From positions 5,671,770 through 5,735,769 of the forward strand of contig NC_133284.1 in the NCBI RefSeq assembly GCF_005239225.2: 64,000 nt of DNA. The letters run 5' to 3'. Shown here piece by piece: positions 10,583 to 22,400 of the stretch. Source of the DNA: Populus alba (Eukaryota; Streptophyta; Magnoliopsida; Malpighiales; Salicaceae). Under the pieces are notes generated by a model. It was not told the origin of the DNA, ran no database searches, and worked only from the letters and a program-made list of their open reading frames with translations. Positions within the stretch are counted from its first letter, which is position 1, and every line of letters begins with the position of its first letter. Position numbers and translations under genes: made by a program.

Positions 10583-13500
10583 TCATGCTAACCAACCTGG
10601 CATGTAAGTAGTCATACTTGGCCCAGCAGTGACCATTGTTATATTTTCTGGCTGATACCTGCAGTTCAGAATAAAATCGTTGTAAGACAAATCCCCCTCG
10701 TCACTTAGCTTTTGCTCTTAAACGTTGACAAGTGATTCTACAATGTTGGAACGATGGCTTCCAGAAACATAACTGACGTAAAACAATCACTTTAGTTTCT
10801 TCTTTTTTTTTTCTTTTTTTTTTTTTTCTGTGACCATCATTTTATGTAACCAGCGGAAAGGTTGCAAAACAGTAAGGATTAGACTTAAGAGACCAGACAT
10901 ACCCAATTTGTAGTGTAGGTTCACACTCCAAAGCATGAAAAAACCCATCACCCTGGGGTTGAGCTTGTTGTCTAGCGTACTCCACATCTTCTGCACTTGG
11001 ATTCAACTGGAATGAATTTAAGTGGTAGCCTTCCATCAACTGCAAAGTGAGCAAATACAACAACCGATATGTCATCATATTCAGGCTATTCTTAGCAGGG
11101 GAGGCCAAATCAATAGGAGTAATTTATGTTCAATGTTGTCATAAAGTCAATGTATCCCAGAAGGTTAAGGATGGCAGCCACCAACCATTAACCGGCAGCC
11201 ACCAGTCATTTTCACATTGCCACCAATCATTATCTTTCACACATGGAACTTTCATTTTTCATGCTTTAATTAACACTAGAGAGAAAGAGAGAGTAAGAGT
11301 TTGAGAGTTTGCAATTTATGTAAGCTTGTTATTTATAAAATAAAACAGATTATTTATTTTTCCCTTAAGTGTTTCAAAACCATCACCGGTGGTCTCTCCC
11401 ACCAACCTTCAATATGTGGAAAGGAACTTAATGCTTAGCAGTGATTTCGATTTCTACTTAACAGAAACTTCTGACTTGAATTAATTTTAGGGGTTCTTGT
11501 TTCTGAACTAACTTGCTTCCACCTAAATGGAAAAGTAACATACCCTTTCTTTCAGGGACTTATTAGCTGCAGTCAGCATGTGCTCCTGCATGTAATGTTT
11601 GGAGTTAAATAAAGAGTGCTAGGAAAAGGAAATCAACAGCCAACAAGGAAGCTTCAGAAGTTTCCATACCTTATGCTGTAGGTCATTGAGCTGATCCAGC
11701 ATGTATTGGGTCTGTAGAACAATAAGAGGAATTATGAAGTTGAGATATGTACTGCTGGGTGTCAAGTGCTTTGTTACATATATAAAGTACTTATTTGTGT
11801 GCAGTCAAGTCAAATTTAACATCCAAGAGAAGTTTAACTGTAATTGACTCTGTTCTATATTTTCAGAATTTTACTTATTAATCAGAATACTAAGTATAGT
11901 CAATTTGATAATATATATCCAATCGTTCTATCTTCAAAATACCCTTGTTGATCTGATCTGCTTCAATGACATATCAAGCTGCCTTTCAAGTGATTCTAGG
12001 TCTTTGCTGCTTAGAGGGCCAAGTTCTTCTCCCAAAAGATTCCTGTAGTTCGATGGCAATGAAATATTTGGTGATATCAAAGGTCAGATTTCAATATTAT
12101 TTTTGAATGTAGATAATGACACTTTCTAATGAGGATCACCCTTGAAAGACTACATTTTAAAAATTGCTGCTTAAGGCATCCTCACCTTTGGGTTCTTTGC
12201 AGGCCTTCATAACGTGCTTTAAGCTTCAGATATTCCTGCTGACTACTCAGTTCCTACAGCCAAAGCAGTACAATCCATTTGAACATGAATGATTCAAAAC
12301 ACCTACAAATTACGTTGATAAGATTTGCAGTGCATATATGCAAGTGCACTGGACTATCAGTGAGCCTTGACGAGGCAGTAGCCATAATATCTTATCATAA
12401 TTGATAATATTGATTAATATTATCAAAGCTCCAAACTAATATAATAATTGAGATTACTTGCTTCCTGAAAATAATATATATATATATATAGTTGATAAAT
12501 GTAGTTAAAGATTTTTAGCTGCTGTTTTTTTCTGCAATTTTGTTCTTGATTTTCTTAATGACGACAAACTGTTATTTTTTGATGAATAAAGCCGATCATT
12601 TTTTAAGAAAAAAATAGACTCATTTTATTCAAATTATAAAAAGAAAAGGGGCATTTTCCAGCTACCAAAAAGTAAGTTATTGTTTACATTCCCTCAATTA
12701 CAAATTAAGATGACCTTGATCGGAACTACGAGGATGTGCTCTAAGGACATGGTATTGTAAGTAAGTTATAAAGACCATTGCTAATTCCTTTACTTGAAAA
12801 AAATTTCACCAACAAATTATTGTTAGTTTACGCTTGCCTATAGAACTTGCTTCTTGTCACTGCACCGGATCTCGCAGCAACAGATTGCAACAACTAAAAT
12901 ACAACTGCTACGTGTCTTTTAAGAATGCTATTAGCTTGGTTCAACATTGTAAGAAAGCAAACTTAGTTCCACAGAATCTAGCTGACTGAAATAATAATGA
13001 TTACTAGATAAATTAAATATTGGCTAGAATCATCACAAAAAAAAAAAAAAAAAATCCTCAAGCATTCTGGTTTTGAATTACATCTCAGGGGGGCATCATA
13101 TATCTATCTTCTGTGATAATTTCTGGACTTTTATATATCCTTTGTTGTGATATTTATTGCCACGCAAACCTGATTGTTTCTATATAACTTACTAGAAATT
13201 CATACTTTAGAAGATCAAATAAAGGACCAGAAGAAAGAGGGAAATTCAAAGGATATAGGAAAAGGGTAAATTTGCGTACCAGGGCCTCCCTTGCAGACAC
13301 ATTTGGCTCTGGTGCTCCATAGTTGCACTTCTGGTACCTCTCAAGAGTTTTGAGCATGCTGAACAACAACAGCAAAAATAAGTAGATTTTAAATCTTAAA
13401 ATCTAACCATCAAGATTGATGCAAAGATTGTAACAACAAATAGAGACATGTATGAGGACAACATAGCAAGGATCTATTTTGAGCATAATAATCCTTTTCA

Positions 13501-16356
13501 GATAGTGTTAGTTTCCTGTGAAATTTTCTTACTTTTCCTGTCTAAGTTGGTAAGAAACTCATTTACATTTTATTTTATCATTAACCCAACAAATTTATTT
13601 TGAGATTTTATTGCAATAGCTAACAATTCACAAGGGGAGAGAGCCGATCTGTAGTGTAGTTATGACATGGTATTTCAATAGAAATATGCCAAAGTCGAGT
13701 GAATGAACTTAGAATTGACCAATATTTCTCTAATGCATTTTTTAAAAAAGTTTAAACTTGGTACATGTGAATAAGTAGTTTGTAAAGTTAAACTAACCAT
13801 TGAAAGTTACCAATTATAAATTGATTAAATTTCTCTATCTAAAGAGTTTTCTTTTCCAAATCTTTGTTGTACACTACATCAGTTCGAGTCCGTAAATATG
13901 AACAATCTTTTGCTGCTCATTTTCTCTGGTTATTAAGGCCAACCAGAAGCATACGGATAGCACACCCTCTTCGTAATTAAGAAACAATTTGGTGATGTTT
14001 CAGGATGAATTTATAAATAAATTGGGCTGTGGAGATCAGGTATGGTCATAGAGTTGATGGCATGCGAAATTGGGAAGCCAATTTTCAAGCAATTAGTCAG
14101 CTAATAACAAATATTTGGTGACAAATGATGATGATTAATTTGAGCAATGAAGTTTTAAAAAGATAGAAAATTGACTGTAGAAGCACCCCGCCCCCAAAGT
14201 TTAGCAGTTGCCATTGCAGTTCTATATTTTTTTTGTCACGAAAGAAAAAAAAAAAGAGCTCTTTAATTCAAAGCTGAAAGAGATGGGAACAAATTAATTA
14301 GGAGGTTTTATTTGATGTATTTTTTGAAAATTTTCTTCAGAAGATCAGCAATAATTCAAGGAAAAAATCCATTAATTCAATAGAAGAAATGTAATTAACC
14401 CTACTTTAACAAATTAGTTAATTAAAAATGTCTAGACATAAATAGTCAATTGTACAAGCAAAACCCTAAGATAATTAAGAACACAGAATGTAATGTTGGA
14501 CTGGAATTTAAGGGCACTAACAATTGGACAAGAGAAAAGGAACCTCTAATTAGGAGGAGTTAAAACATCCTGTGGACATTAGATTGATCACTCCAAAGAC
14601 ACAAACTCAATTACAGACTTCGAGAGCACACCGCTATTAAGATGACCTCTGATTTGAATGAAAGAGAACAATTCAGTATACTGAAAAGAGTGAGAGGACT
14701 ACTGATCTGTAGATACTGAAACCTAAAGTATCCTTGGCAAAGATCAAAACCCTAGATGTCTCTATCAGTTCATGTGACTGGAAATATCCTCTCTCCACCG
14801 AAACAGAAAAGAGAGAGTTGAAGATCCAATGGAAAGAATGGAAGCTCCCATGTGAAAGGACTGATGTGAAGGGAGAAGAGAAGAAAAAACAGCAGTCATA
14901 ATGTCCCGTTCTTATTGATTGATAGAAAACATTTGCAGCAAAAAGTATGAGGGTAGAGAGCATGAATTATGACGAACTTGTCTTTTCCATCATGTAATTA
15001 AATTTAATCATAACAAAAGTTTGTGTTTTTATTTTTTTCTTCTCAAAATTAACTTTGAAAACTCTGTGAGGTAGTTGGGAAAAAACCTACAAAATTGAAA
15101 ATGTGTAAAACAGAAAATCAATGAAGACATGGACTGACAATATAAAGGTAAATTAAAGGAAAACCCTAAGCTTCATAGATCGCAAATGATCAGAGAGAGA
15201 GAGAGAGAGAGAGAGATAGCAAGATCAACTAAATTGCAAACTTTCTCCAATCAAAACTTCAACAGCTCCCAGAAACTCTAACTTTTTTAACGAAATCAAG
15301 TTGATTGGAGTTTTGAAATGAACAATCTAAGACCTTATTAACCTCAAAATGGTTGAATGAAAAAGGGCAGCACTTTCAAAGATTAAAGAGGGAGAAAGAA
15401 GAGAAGATTGTTCTTGATCTTATGCAACAACCATGCTATGTTGGATCCTGAAGAGAAAATGAAAGGAAAAGAATGATAAAGAAGACAAAGGATGAATTAT
15501 GACTATGGGTGATCAGAAAATAACGTTTTTAGCTTCTATGATTATGAAGAAAACTCCATATACATCGCATAGCTTGATGGGTCTCTCGAACTGTTGGAAG
15601 AGCAACAGATCATCATATTGTTTTTACTTTTCAAGAAGAAAAATGAACACAGAAATGGAAAATTCAGATAGTAAACGTAAAAGGAAAAGAGACGGAGAAA
15701 GGGCAAAAGACTATGGGAGCTAAGAAAAATTGTATAGAGTTTGGGTCAATATAACAGTAGATATAACGTTTATCTCTCTTTTTTGTGGTTTTCCAGTTGC
15801 AGATCTAGCATCAATACCAACACGAACACACTCTACCTGCTATAAACGCCGAGACATTCATAGAAACGGAAACAAAAAGAAACCAACTTTTATTTCCCTC
15901 TCTCTCTTCAATTCTCAGAACAAATGCTTAAAAAACCCAACACTGAAAACAGAAAAAATCAACTTACCGAGCTCCGAAAATCTAAAGACAGGTCTCAAAA
16001 CAAGGAAAAAAAAAAAAAAAGGTCAAAGAAACATTGGGCGAATCTAGCTAGCTAAGAGAGAGAAAGAGTGAAGGAAGCTGCATGCGAGAGTTAAAAGAGA
16101 GAAGCTTTTGTGTTTTTTTTTTTTCCTGTGTGTGTTTGAAGGGTACAAAAATTGGTTTGTTTTGGTGATACCTTGAACCACTGCAAAACTCGTACAGCTT
16201 TCCTCTATTGGAGAAGATGATGAGAGCAACCTCTGCTTCACAAAGAACGGAAAGCTCATAGGCTTTCTTCAAAAGTCCATTCCTTCTCTTTGCAAATGTT
16301 ACTTGCCTGTTGATCTTGTTCTCAATTCTCTTCAACTCAACCCTACCTCTCCCCAT
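10583..16356 (-). CDS. SEP-like: SEPALLATA-like MADS-box transcription factor (MIKC type), 8 exons, 242 aa
   Basis: E-class floral MADS protein. SEP proteins bind CArG boxes in the nucleus and bridge floral homeotic MADS tetramers. Exons on the minus strand: 16172-16356, 13280-13358, 12186-12253, 11943-12042, 11670-11711, 11544-11585, 10903-11039, 10583-10658. All junctions are GT-AG and the sizes (185, 79, 68, 100, 42, 42, 137 and 76 nt) keep frame to the stop. Residues 1-60 are the MADS domain, starting [20 protein letters not shown]. The I region follows with [20 protein letters not shown], then a K domain (about 89-172) with [12 protein letters not shown] and [16 protein letters not shown]. 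The C-terminus has SEP I ([11 protein letters not shown]) and SEP II (MPGWLA) motifs. Start: the first ATG of the MADS exon. [13 protein letters not shown] resembles the AGL2/FBP9-type SEP group from memory; exact orthology is uncertain. Intron 1 is 2.8 kb. Exons 5-8 are duplicated downstream. Confidence 0.96.
13359..16171 (-). other. Long first intron of the SEP-like gene
   Basis: A 2.8-kb intron runs from donor GTATCACC after the MADS exon to acceptor GTTGTTCAG before exon 2. It contains a (GA)n run at about 15190-15216. Long first introns of MIKC MADS genes often hold regulatory elements, which is family knowledge; I see no specific site that I can defend. Confidence 0.8.
15190..15216. repeat. 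(GA)n microsatellite in SEP intron 1
   Basis: About 13 GA repeats within the first intron. Confidence 0.9.
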
Positions 16357-16360
16357 ATCT

Positions 16361-16362
<2 letters not shown>

Positions 16363-16394
<32 letters not shown>
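16363..16394. repeat. (CT)n microsatellite in the SEP 5' leader
   Basis: Around 14-16 CT repeats on the plus strand, read as GA in the transcript direction, starting just upstream of the SEP start codon. Confidence 0.92.
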
Positions 16395-16396
<2 letters not shown>

Positions 16397-16773
16397 CCAA
16401 AAACCTTTCTTTAATTTTAGCACTCAACAAATCCCAACAAGTCTCCACACATAAAAGTTTTCTTCTTTTTTTATACACCCACACGCACTCGCTCTCTCTT
16501 CCTCTCTTCAAGCACCAGCACCAATCTCTTTATCGGTATTTAGGCTTTATTAATATTAACTCGGTGCATCACGCTAAAATACACATACGTAGACCCCGTA
16601 AATACAGATTTATTTTTAGCTATGTTCACCATAATTTGTTTGGAATCTCACTAACACCATTAATTATATATATAAAAAAGGAAGCCCTCTCTCAACATAT
16701 TCACCTCTGTTTACACCAAAATTACTCTTCTGTTAATACTGTTTTTACTAGAAATTAACACTAGCAAGAATAA

Positions 16774-16805
<32 letters not shown>
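16774..16805. repeat. (TG)n microsatellite upstream of the SEP-like gene
   Basis: About 15 TG repeats some 420 bp upstream of the SEP start codon. Confidence 0.92.
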
Positions 16806-16809
<4 letters not shown>

Positions 16810-16999
16810 AATGTATGCATGGATGGCTAAATGAGAATATTGATAATGATACCATATAAAGTTTCGAAAAATCAAAATCAAAATCGATTGCTGGGTTGCT
16901 TACAATGTACGCTAATACTACATTGCTGCTCAACGAGCTTCAAAGTTGTGTATTGTACCTGCCTAGCTACAGAGGCTTTAAATTTTGGTGGCGTATGAT

Positions 17000-18530
17000 G
17001 TGAAGTCAGGGAGTTGAATGTAGGGATGGAAATTTAATCTGAATCATCTCAATGGATGTGTATTTTTAAAATAAAAAAAATAATGAATAGAATATAAATA
17101 TTATTAAATTTAATTTGAAAATTCGACCGAACTTACTCAAAATATATATTAAATATATAAATATATTTCAAGAATATGAGATTTTTTCTAATTCAATATG
17201 ATATTTACATATTTAATATTGAGATAAAACACACACCATATTTTAAATATATATTAACTATTTTTTTATTAATTAATAAATAATAATAGACAATAAATAC
17301 CTGAAATTTAATAAATAATTTATAAATATCTAGATTTTTTGACTAATAAATAATAAATATAATATAAATATAAAAAAAAATTCTATCCGTGAATAGACAT
17401 TATCATACCTCAATCGGATGGACGGTGGAGAACCAGATTGGAGAAAGTAAATGTACTTATGAAAAGAAAAGGAGAGTTGGGGTATTTGAGGAATAAATGT
17501 TAAAGCAGGAAGGGCAAGTGATATACGTGTCTAAAGGTTAAGTGGAAGGACAACTGACTATTTTCCAGTTTGGGCAATCATGGGACTTAACCTTAAAAAT
17601 GTTTTATTCCTAGTTCCTTTGATTTTACCATTATGTCCTTGCATTCACTTTTGTGGTTAGGGTTTGCGTGTACGGTCTGTTTGGTTGTGTTGTCCACAGA
17701 ACCGAAGGGACCAGGGGGGCGAGTACGGGCGCTGACCCTCTCTTCGGCCAGTCCTCGCTTCTCGAGCCAAACATGGTGGGATCAGTCACGTGCCCAGACT
17801 ATGGGATCGTCCTGCCGAGCAACAGTCTGTTTTTGAATTTAGATAGTGTAGTAATGAGTTTTTATTTTTTAAAATTTGTTTTTAATATTGGTTTATAATA
17901 TAAAATGATTTAAAAATATTAAAGATATAATTTAAAATAATTTTTTTTAACTTTTCTAAAAATACTTTTATACAGCAGCCTCTCCTTATGGACATGACTA
18001 CTATTTAGCTGTGCTTTAATAGTCCTCGCATGGCTCTTCTTTCATACTGAATACTAACTCAACGCTGGATTCAAGTCTTCTTAATTCTTACTCGTCCATT
18101 TCCTTGTAATTATGAGAAGGGATAATGAATTAATTTCATGCTAATAATTTAATTCCCGATTAAATGGATAATAATTTATATTTTGACCGAACGTCTAAAA
18201 TAAATTACCTAATTAATTAATGTATTCAAGTATTGATTGAACTCTTTCACATTTATACTTACATGAATTGTTAGGTTAGTTCGAGCATATCAAAATAATA
18301 ATAATTATCATTGTAAAAATAAAACAAGGAAATATAATAAGTGGACAGATTAAAATTATAAATAATATGGTGATGCACTCTTTTATTTTTTTTTTTGTAT
18401 ATGTTAAAGTATAAAATAAAAAAGTTTTACTCGAGAACTTAAACTTTTAAGTTAAAAATATTTATTTAATATGTTGTCAAGTTATAATGATGGAATATCT
18501 AAGATTCAAGGCTAAGAGTGTGTTTGGTAT
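17000..18530. other. Intergenic AT-rich DNA with one GC-rich patch
   Basis: Mostly A/T-rich sequence. A patch at about 17655-17830 is strikingly GC-richer (GACCAGGGGGGCGAGTACGG and neighbours) and gives short open frames on the plus strand. No family is recognised and no terminal repeats or TSD could be defined. AT-rich flanks resemble the MITE-like sequences described at 18531-19133. Confidence 0.5.
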
Positions 18531-19133
18531 TGCGGTAACTGTTGTGATTGTGGTTTGAAAAAAATTATTTTATAAAAAGTACTTTTAGTTGTGGTTGGTT
18601 TAGAAAAATATATGTTTGATTAAAATTGTGGTTGAAATTGAGGTTGAACAAAAAGTAGTTTAACTTGTTTGGTTAAAACTACTTTTGAAATTGAGGTTAT
18701 AAAAATAATTTTAAAAAATATATATTAATATTGATGGTTTTTAATTTAAATATTGTAGATTTAACTATTACTATTATATCATGAAATAAATAATACTTTA
18801 TATAAAATATTTTTTTAATGCTAGTTTTTTGAATAAAAAATAATTAAAAATAAAAAATATTTTTTTTATTTTATTAGTCAGACCTAGTTCAATGCATTTT
18901 TAGCTTTGAACTGGACTGGTCTGGTTGGAACAGTGGAGCATGCTCCACCGTTCATTGAAAAAAAACCCATGAACAGTGCTCCACTATTCGGGAAAGGAAA
19001 CCATGAACATCACTGTTCATGAGTTTTCCAGTCCAAGAAGCAGCTCTTTGCTGCTTCTCGGAAACTTGTGGCTGTGCCACAATTAATGGTAGGCCCCACT
19101 ACTATAAATCTATTGTGGGAGCATAACCAAACA
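18531..19133. mobile_element. Non-autonomous DNA transposon (MITE-like), ~600 bp
   Basis: The left end TGTTTGGTATTGC and the right end, read on the minus strand, TGTTTGGTTATGC form imperfect terminal inverted repeats. The interior is AT-rich with alternating ATTGTGGTT-like phrases. A GC-richer core at about 18925-19080 contains nested palindromes such as GTGGAGCATGCTCCAC and an inverted CATGAACA...TGTTCATG pair. No transposase frame and no convincing target-site duplication were seen. Related AT-rich pieces occur at 33000-33430 and 48141-48670. Confidence 0.5.
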
Positions 19134-19224
19134 ATTGAGTTGTTGTGGTTGCTTCAAAGGCAAAAGCAACCACACAACAAAATGAACTCTAAAACACTCC
19201 ATAAAATTGAAAAAAAAAAATCAA

Positions 19225-19400
19225 AGAAAAATATTTCATAGAGGTTTACTAATAGAAAACACGATGAAAAATCTTCATCGGTAATTTCAGGTGGAAATGG
19301 TGACAAAATAAAAAAAATCTTTCATATTTTTATCGGCATTGCTAACATGTAAAATCACCAATGAAAATCCCATCGGTGATTTTATTCATTAGTGATTTTA
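19225..19400. mobile_element. Possible CACTA (En/Spm) subterminal fragment
   Basis: Repeated short phrases of the type ATCGGTGATTTT / ATCGGTAATTTC / TATCGGCATT in both orientations resemble subterminal repeats of plant CACTA transposons. No CACTA terminus or transposase is visible, so this is a weak call. Confidence 0.25.
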
Positions 19401-22400
19401 AGAGAAATTAAAACCTGATAGTGACTCCCTACCACTCATTTTCCTCATAAATTTTAGATCAAAACACTCTTTCTTTCTCTCCCTGACCTCTTGACAACTA
19501 CCTCTATAACCTCCACAAATCCAGCAACCACAACCTGTTAGTGTCGGCGTAACAACTCTCTAAAGGCTTAAACTTCCCTATCTTGGGTTTTTTTTCACTA
19601 CACTAAGTAAACAAACTGATCCATTTATATTCTTAACCCTTTTTTATTTTATACTTTGTTCAAGAATTGGGTTAAATGGATTTAATTTGTTACTTGATAA
19701 AATTGAGTGTGATTTTAAGACTTATGTTTGTTATAATTGAAAAAATAATGAGAAATTTAATGAGTACAAATTAGTTTTTGTTAATTTTATGGTTCGGTTG
19801 AAGATTCAGAGAAAATTAATTTTGTGTGGAGTTGATAATAATTAAATATATTAATTAGGTTGAATAAATTTAAATTAAATAAATGATGGATAATTAGTTG
19901 GGTCCCAATTAATTTTAGTCAATTTAGGGCTTTTTTTAAAATTTAGAAAAAAAATAATTTAATGCTATTTATTCTTGAATTGGATAAATAAGAGGTAATT
20001 AGTTGGGCATCAATTATTTTTTTATCAATTGTATGGTTTAGTTGAAAATTTAGAGAAAGTTTTGTATCCACCTATTAGTTTTAGAGAAATTTAATAAATT
20101 CTCTAAGTGTTGCCCCAAGTATTTTAACCTGAAAACTTAAGGGAAATATATTTTTTTTTAATCTTCTTAGTCACTAGGCTACCGTATTTTCATATAATTT
20201 ATTCAAACATGAAAATGAAACTATTCAATCACTATCTATTAAGTAACCTATAATTACGGGGTACATTTTTAATACCATTACATCTATCATTAGATGATCA
20301 AATGGCCTAATTCTTGCTAGCCAATTGAAACTCTTGCAATACATTCTCATTATAAAAATCATTTGCCGTGGACAAAAACTAAGACATTTAGGGTTTATTT
20401 TCTATTTTGAAATAAAAGAGACGGATACAATTGAGATAGGTAGTGGTGATGAAATATAATAATAATAAAAAAATAGAATTGTGTTTGATAATAATATATA
20501 AGATAAAGAAAGTTTTAAAAATGTATCTCATTGATGGGAGATAAGATATTTTCTCTTTCTTGTTTATATTTCCCATATTTTGTTTTATAATTTTTGCTTT
20601 TATATTTTATAATTTTTAAATTTGATAGTGAAAATTAAGTTAATTAAAATCAATGGCCCAGATATAAATGTAAAGATAGAGATTGAAACTATAACATGTT
20701 AAAGGGGTATTTATATAAAAAGATTAATTTGATTCTGTCTTTTTCCCATTGGTTTACAGGGACAAGAAATTAACTAAAAATAGTCCCTAAAATAAAGATA
20801 AAAACTTATTTTTTTTTTCTCTGTCTTCACAACTAAACTAGTTTTTAACACAAATGTCTCAATTTTTTCAGTTTTAAAACAATAATTAAATGCTATCATA
20901 TGAATATGGATAACATGATTGATAAATCAAGTGGGAAAATGAAAAAAAACAAAAGAAATATCATACTTAATACCCTTTTCATAATCAAAAATAAATTAAA
21001 TTATTTTAAAGTTATGCATTTCAATTCTATCAGATTTTTAAATGAAGCAATGACTTGTATATTGTTGGATATCTAAATATTATTCATTGAATTTACTTAT
21101 TTTAGTTCTACTTGTTATAAATAATATCTTTTTATTGCATCAAAATAGATAAATGTTGACTAATATATATAATTATTGAACTTAGTAAAATAAAATGTAT
21201 TTTAAGCAATATATTTTACAAAAAACACATCACATAAAAACTCACAAATTAACTAAATATTTATTATTAAAAACTATAGATCTATGAGTAGAAACTCGCA
21301 TCCTTATACATTTTAAATTAACGAAGATGAATAAAACTTCAGTGTATTCTATTTTAGTTTTCTTATTGTTGAACGTCGTATTAAGATTTCAAAATTAAAA
21401 ATTTAACTTCTCTCCATAAACACACATATATTAAAAGACCTTAAAATATATTATAATCAATTTATTTATTTTGGAATGAGAATTAATAAATAGTGTTTAG
21501 TATTAAAAAAAGGTTGAATTTTGAAAAAGAAAACAAAAAAAAGGTAAGAAGGCAGACCCAGATTGCAGACCCGCACGCATCCCAGCTAAGTGAGCTAGGC
21601 CTCGTCTCAAGCAAGCTCTAAAAAAACAAAGTAATATCATCCTCTCTTTTTTCGAAACTTAATTTTTAGTTATAAAAAAGTTATAAATCTTTGATTTTCT
21701 CTCTAAAAAGTAATTTTTTAAAACTCTATTCTTACATAAAACACCTTGAGATCATCATAAAGAACTCAATAAATACATATGAATATGTTCTTTTAAACAT
21801 CAAATAGTTAAATTAATTTTCCATGCCTCTTTCTACAACTGTATTCATACCTACTTTTCCGACCCTTTTGAATCTCATAAGCACCTCCACTTGACTAGGT
21901 TGCTCGAGAACTATCAAAATAAAGTGGCAACAATATGTTTTAATGTGTAGTTGCGATTGATTTTTAAAGTATTTTTTATTCAAAAATATATTAAAATAAT
22001 ATATTTTTTATTTTTTAAAATTATATTTTAATTTCAACACATCAAAATGATTTGAAAAACACAAAAAAAAAATTAATTTGAAGCAAAAAAATAATATATA
22101 TTTTCAAATATTTTTAAAAATATTTTTAAAACACAAATACAAAAACATTTTATTCGATACTAAAAACCAAGTTTCCAATCATTTCATCTCACTTCCATTT
22201 CTCCAATAAGGAGCCTCTCTCTCTAACAAGAATATTTTCTTTTCACAAATTGATAAACTTCTACGAGAGGATCAAAAGCAACTATGCAAAGAAGGAGAAT
22301 CGAAACAACAACAAAAAAAGACTAAATTAAACAACCTAGTTTTGGGGGAAGGGACTAATTCATATTGAACATCAAATTTAAAACCTCTCCGGTTTTAGCT

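Larger units (their letters stand above)
6771..11741. repeat. Right copy of the ~5-kb tandem duplication (unit 2)
   Basis: Collinear with unit 1 from 6771 to the intron-4/exon-5 flank near 11741, after which unique intron 4 sequence of the SEP gene follows. Unit 2 has lost the 3613-4807 block of unit 1 (junction near 9117-9130). It has gained a ~480-bp stretch at 9389-9866 bordered by two partial copies of the same ~180-200-bp segment (9210-9388 and 9867-10068). Its AT dinucleotide run at 8436-8487 is much longer than that of unit 1. Confidence 0.93.
16357..16980 (-). promoter_or_regulatory. 5' UTR and proximal promoter region of the SEP-like gene
   Basis: Immediately upstream of the ATG is a GA-rich (CT on the plus strand) tract at about 16363-16394, common in 5' leaders of plant MADS genes. 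Farther up is a (TG)n run at about 16774-16805. No single TATA box could be chosen with confidence, so the transcription start is unknown. Confidence 0.55.

Noticed and set aside
14673..15723. Frames of 70-96 codons inside SEP intron 1
   Set aside because: Low-complexity composition, no domain, and flanked by verified splice sites of the SEP gene.
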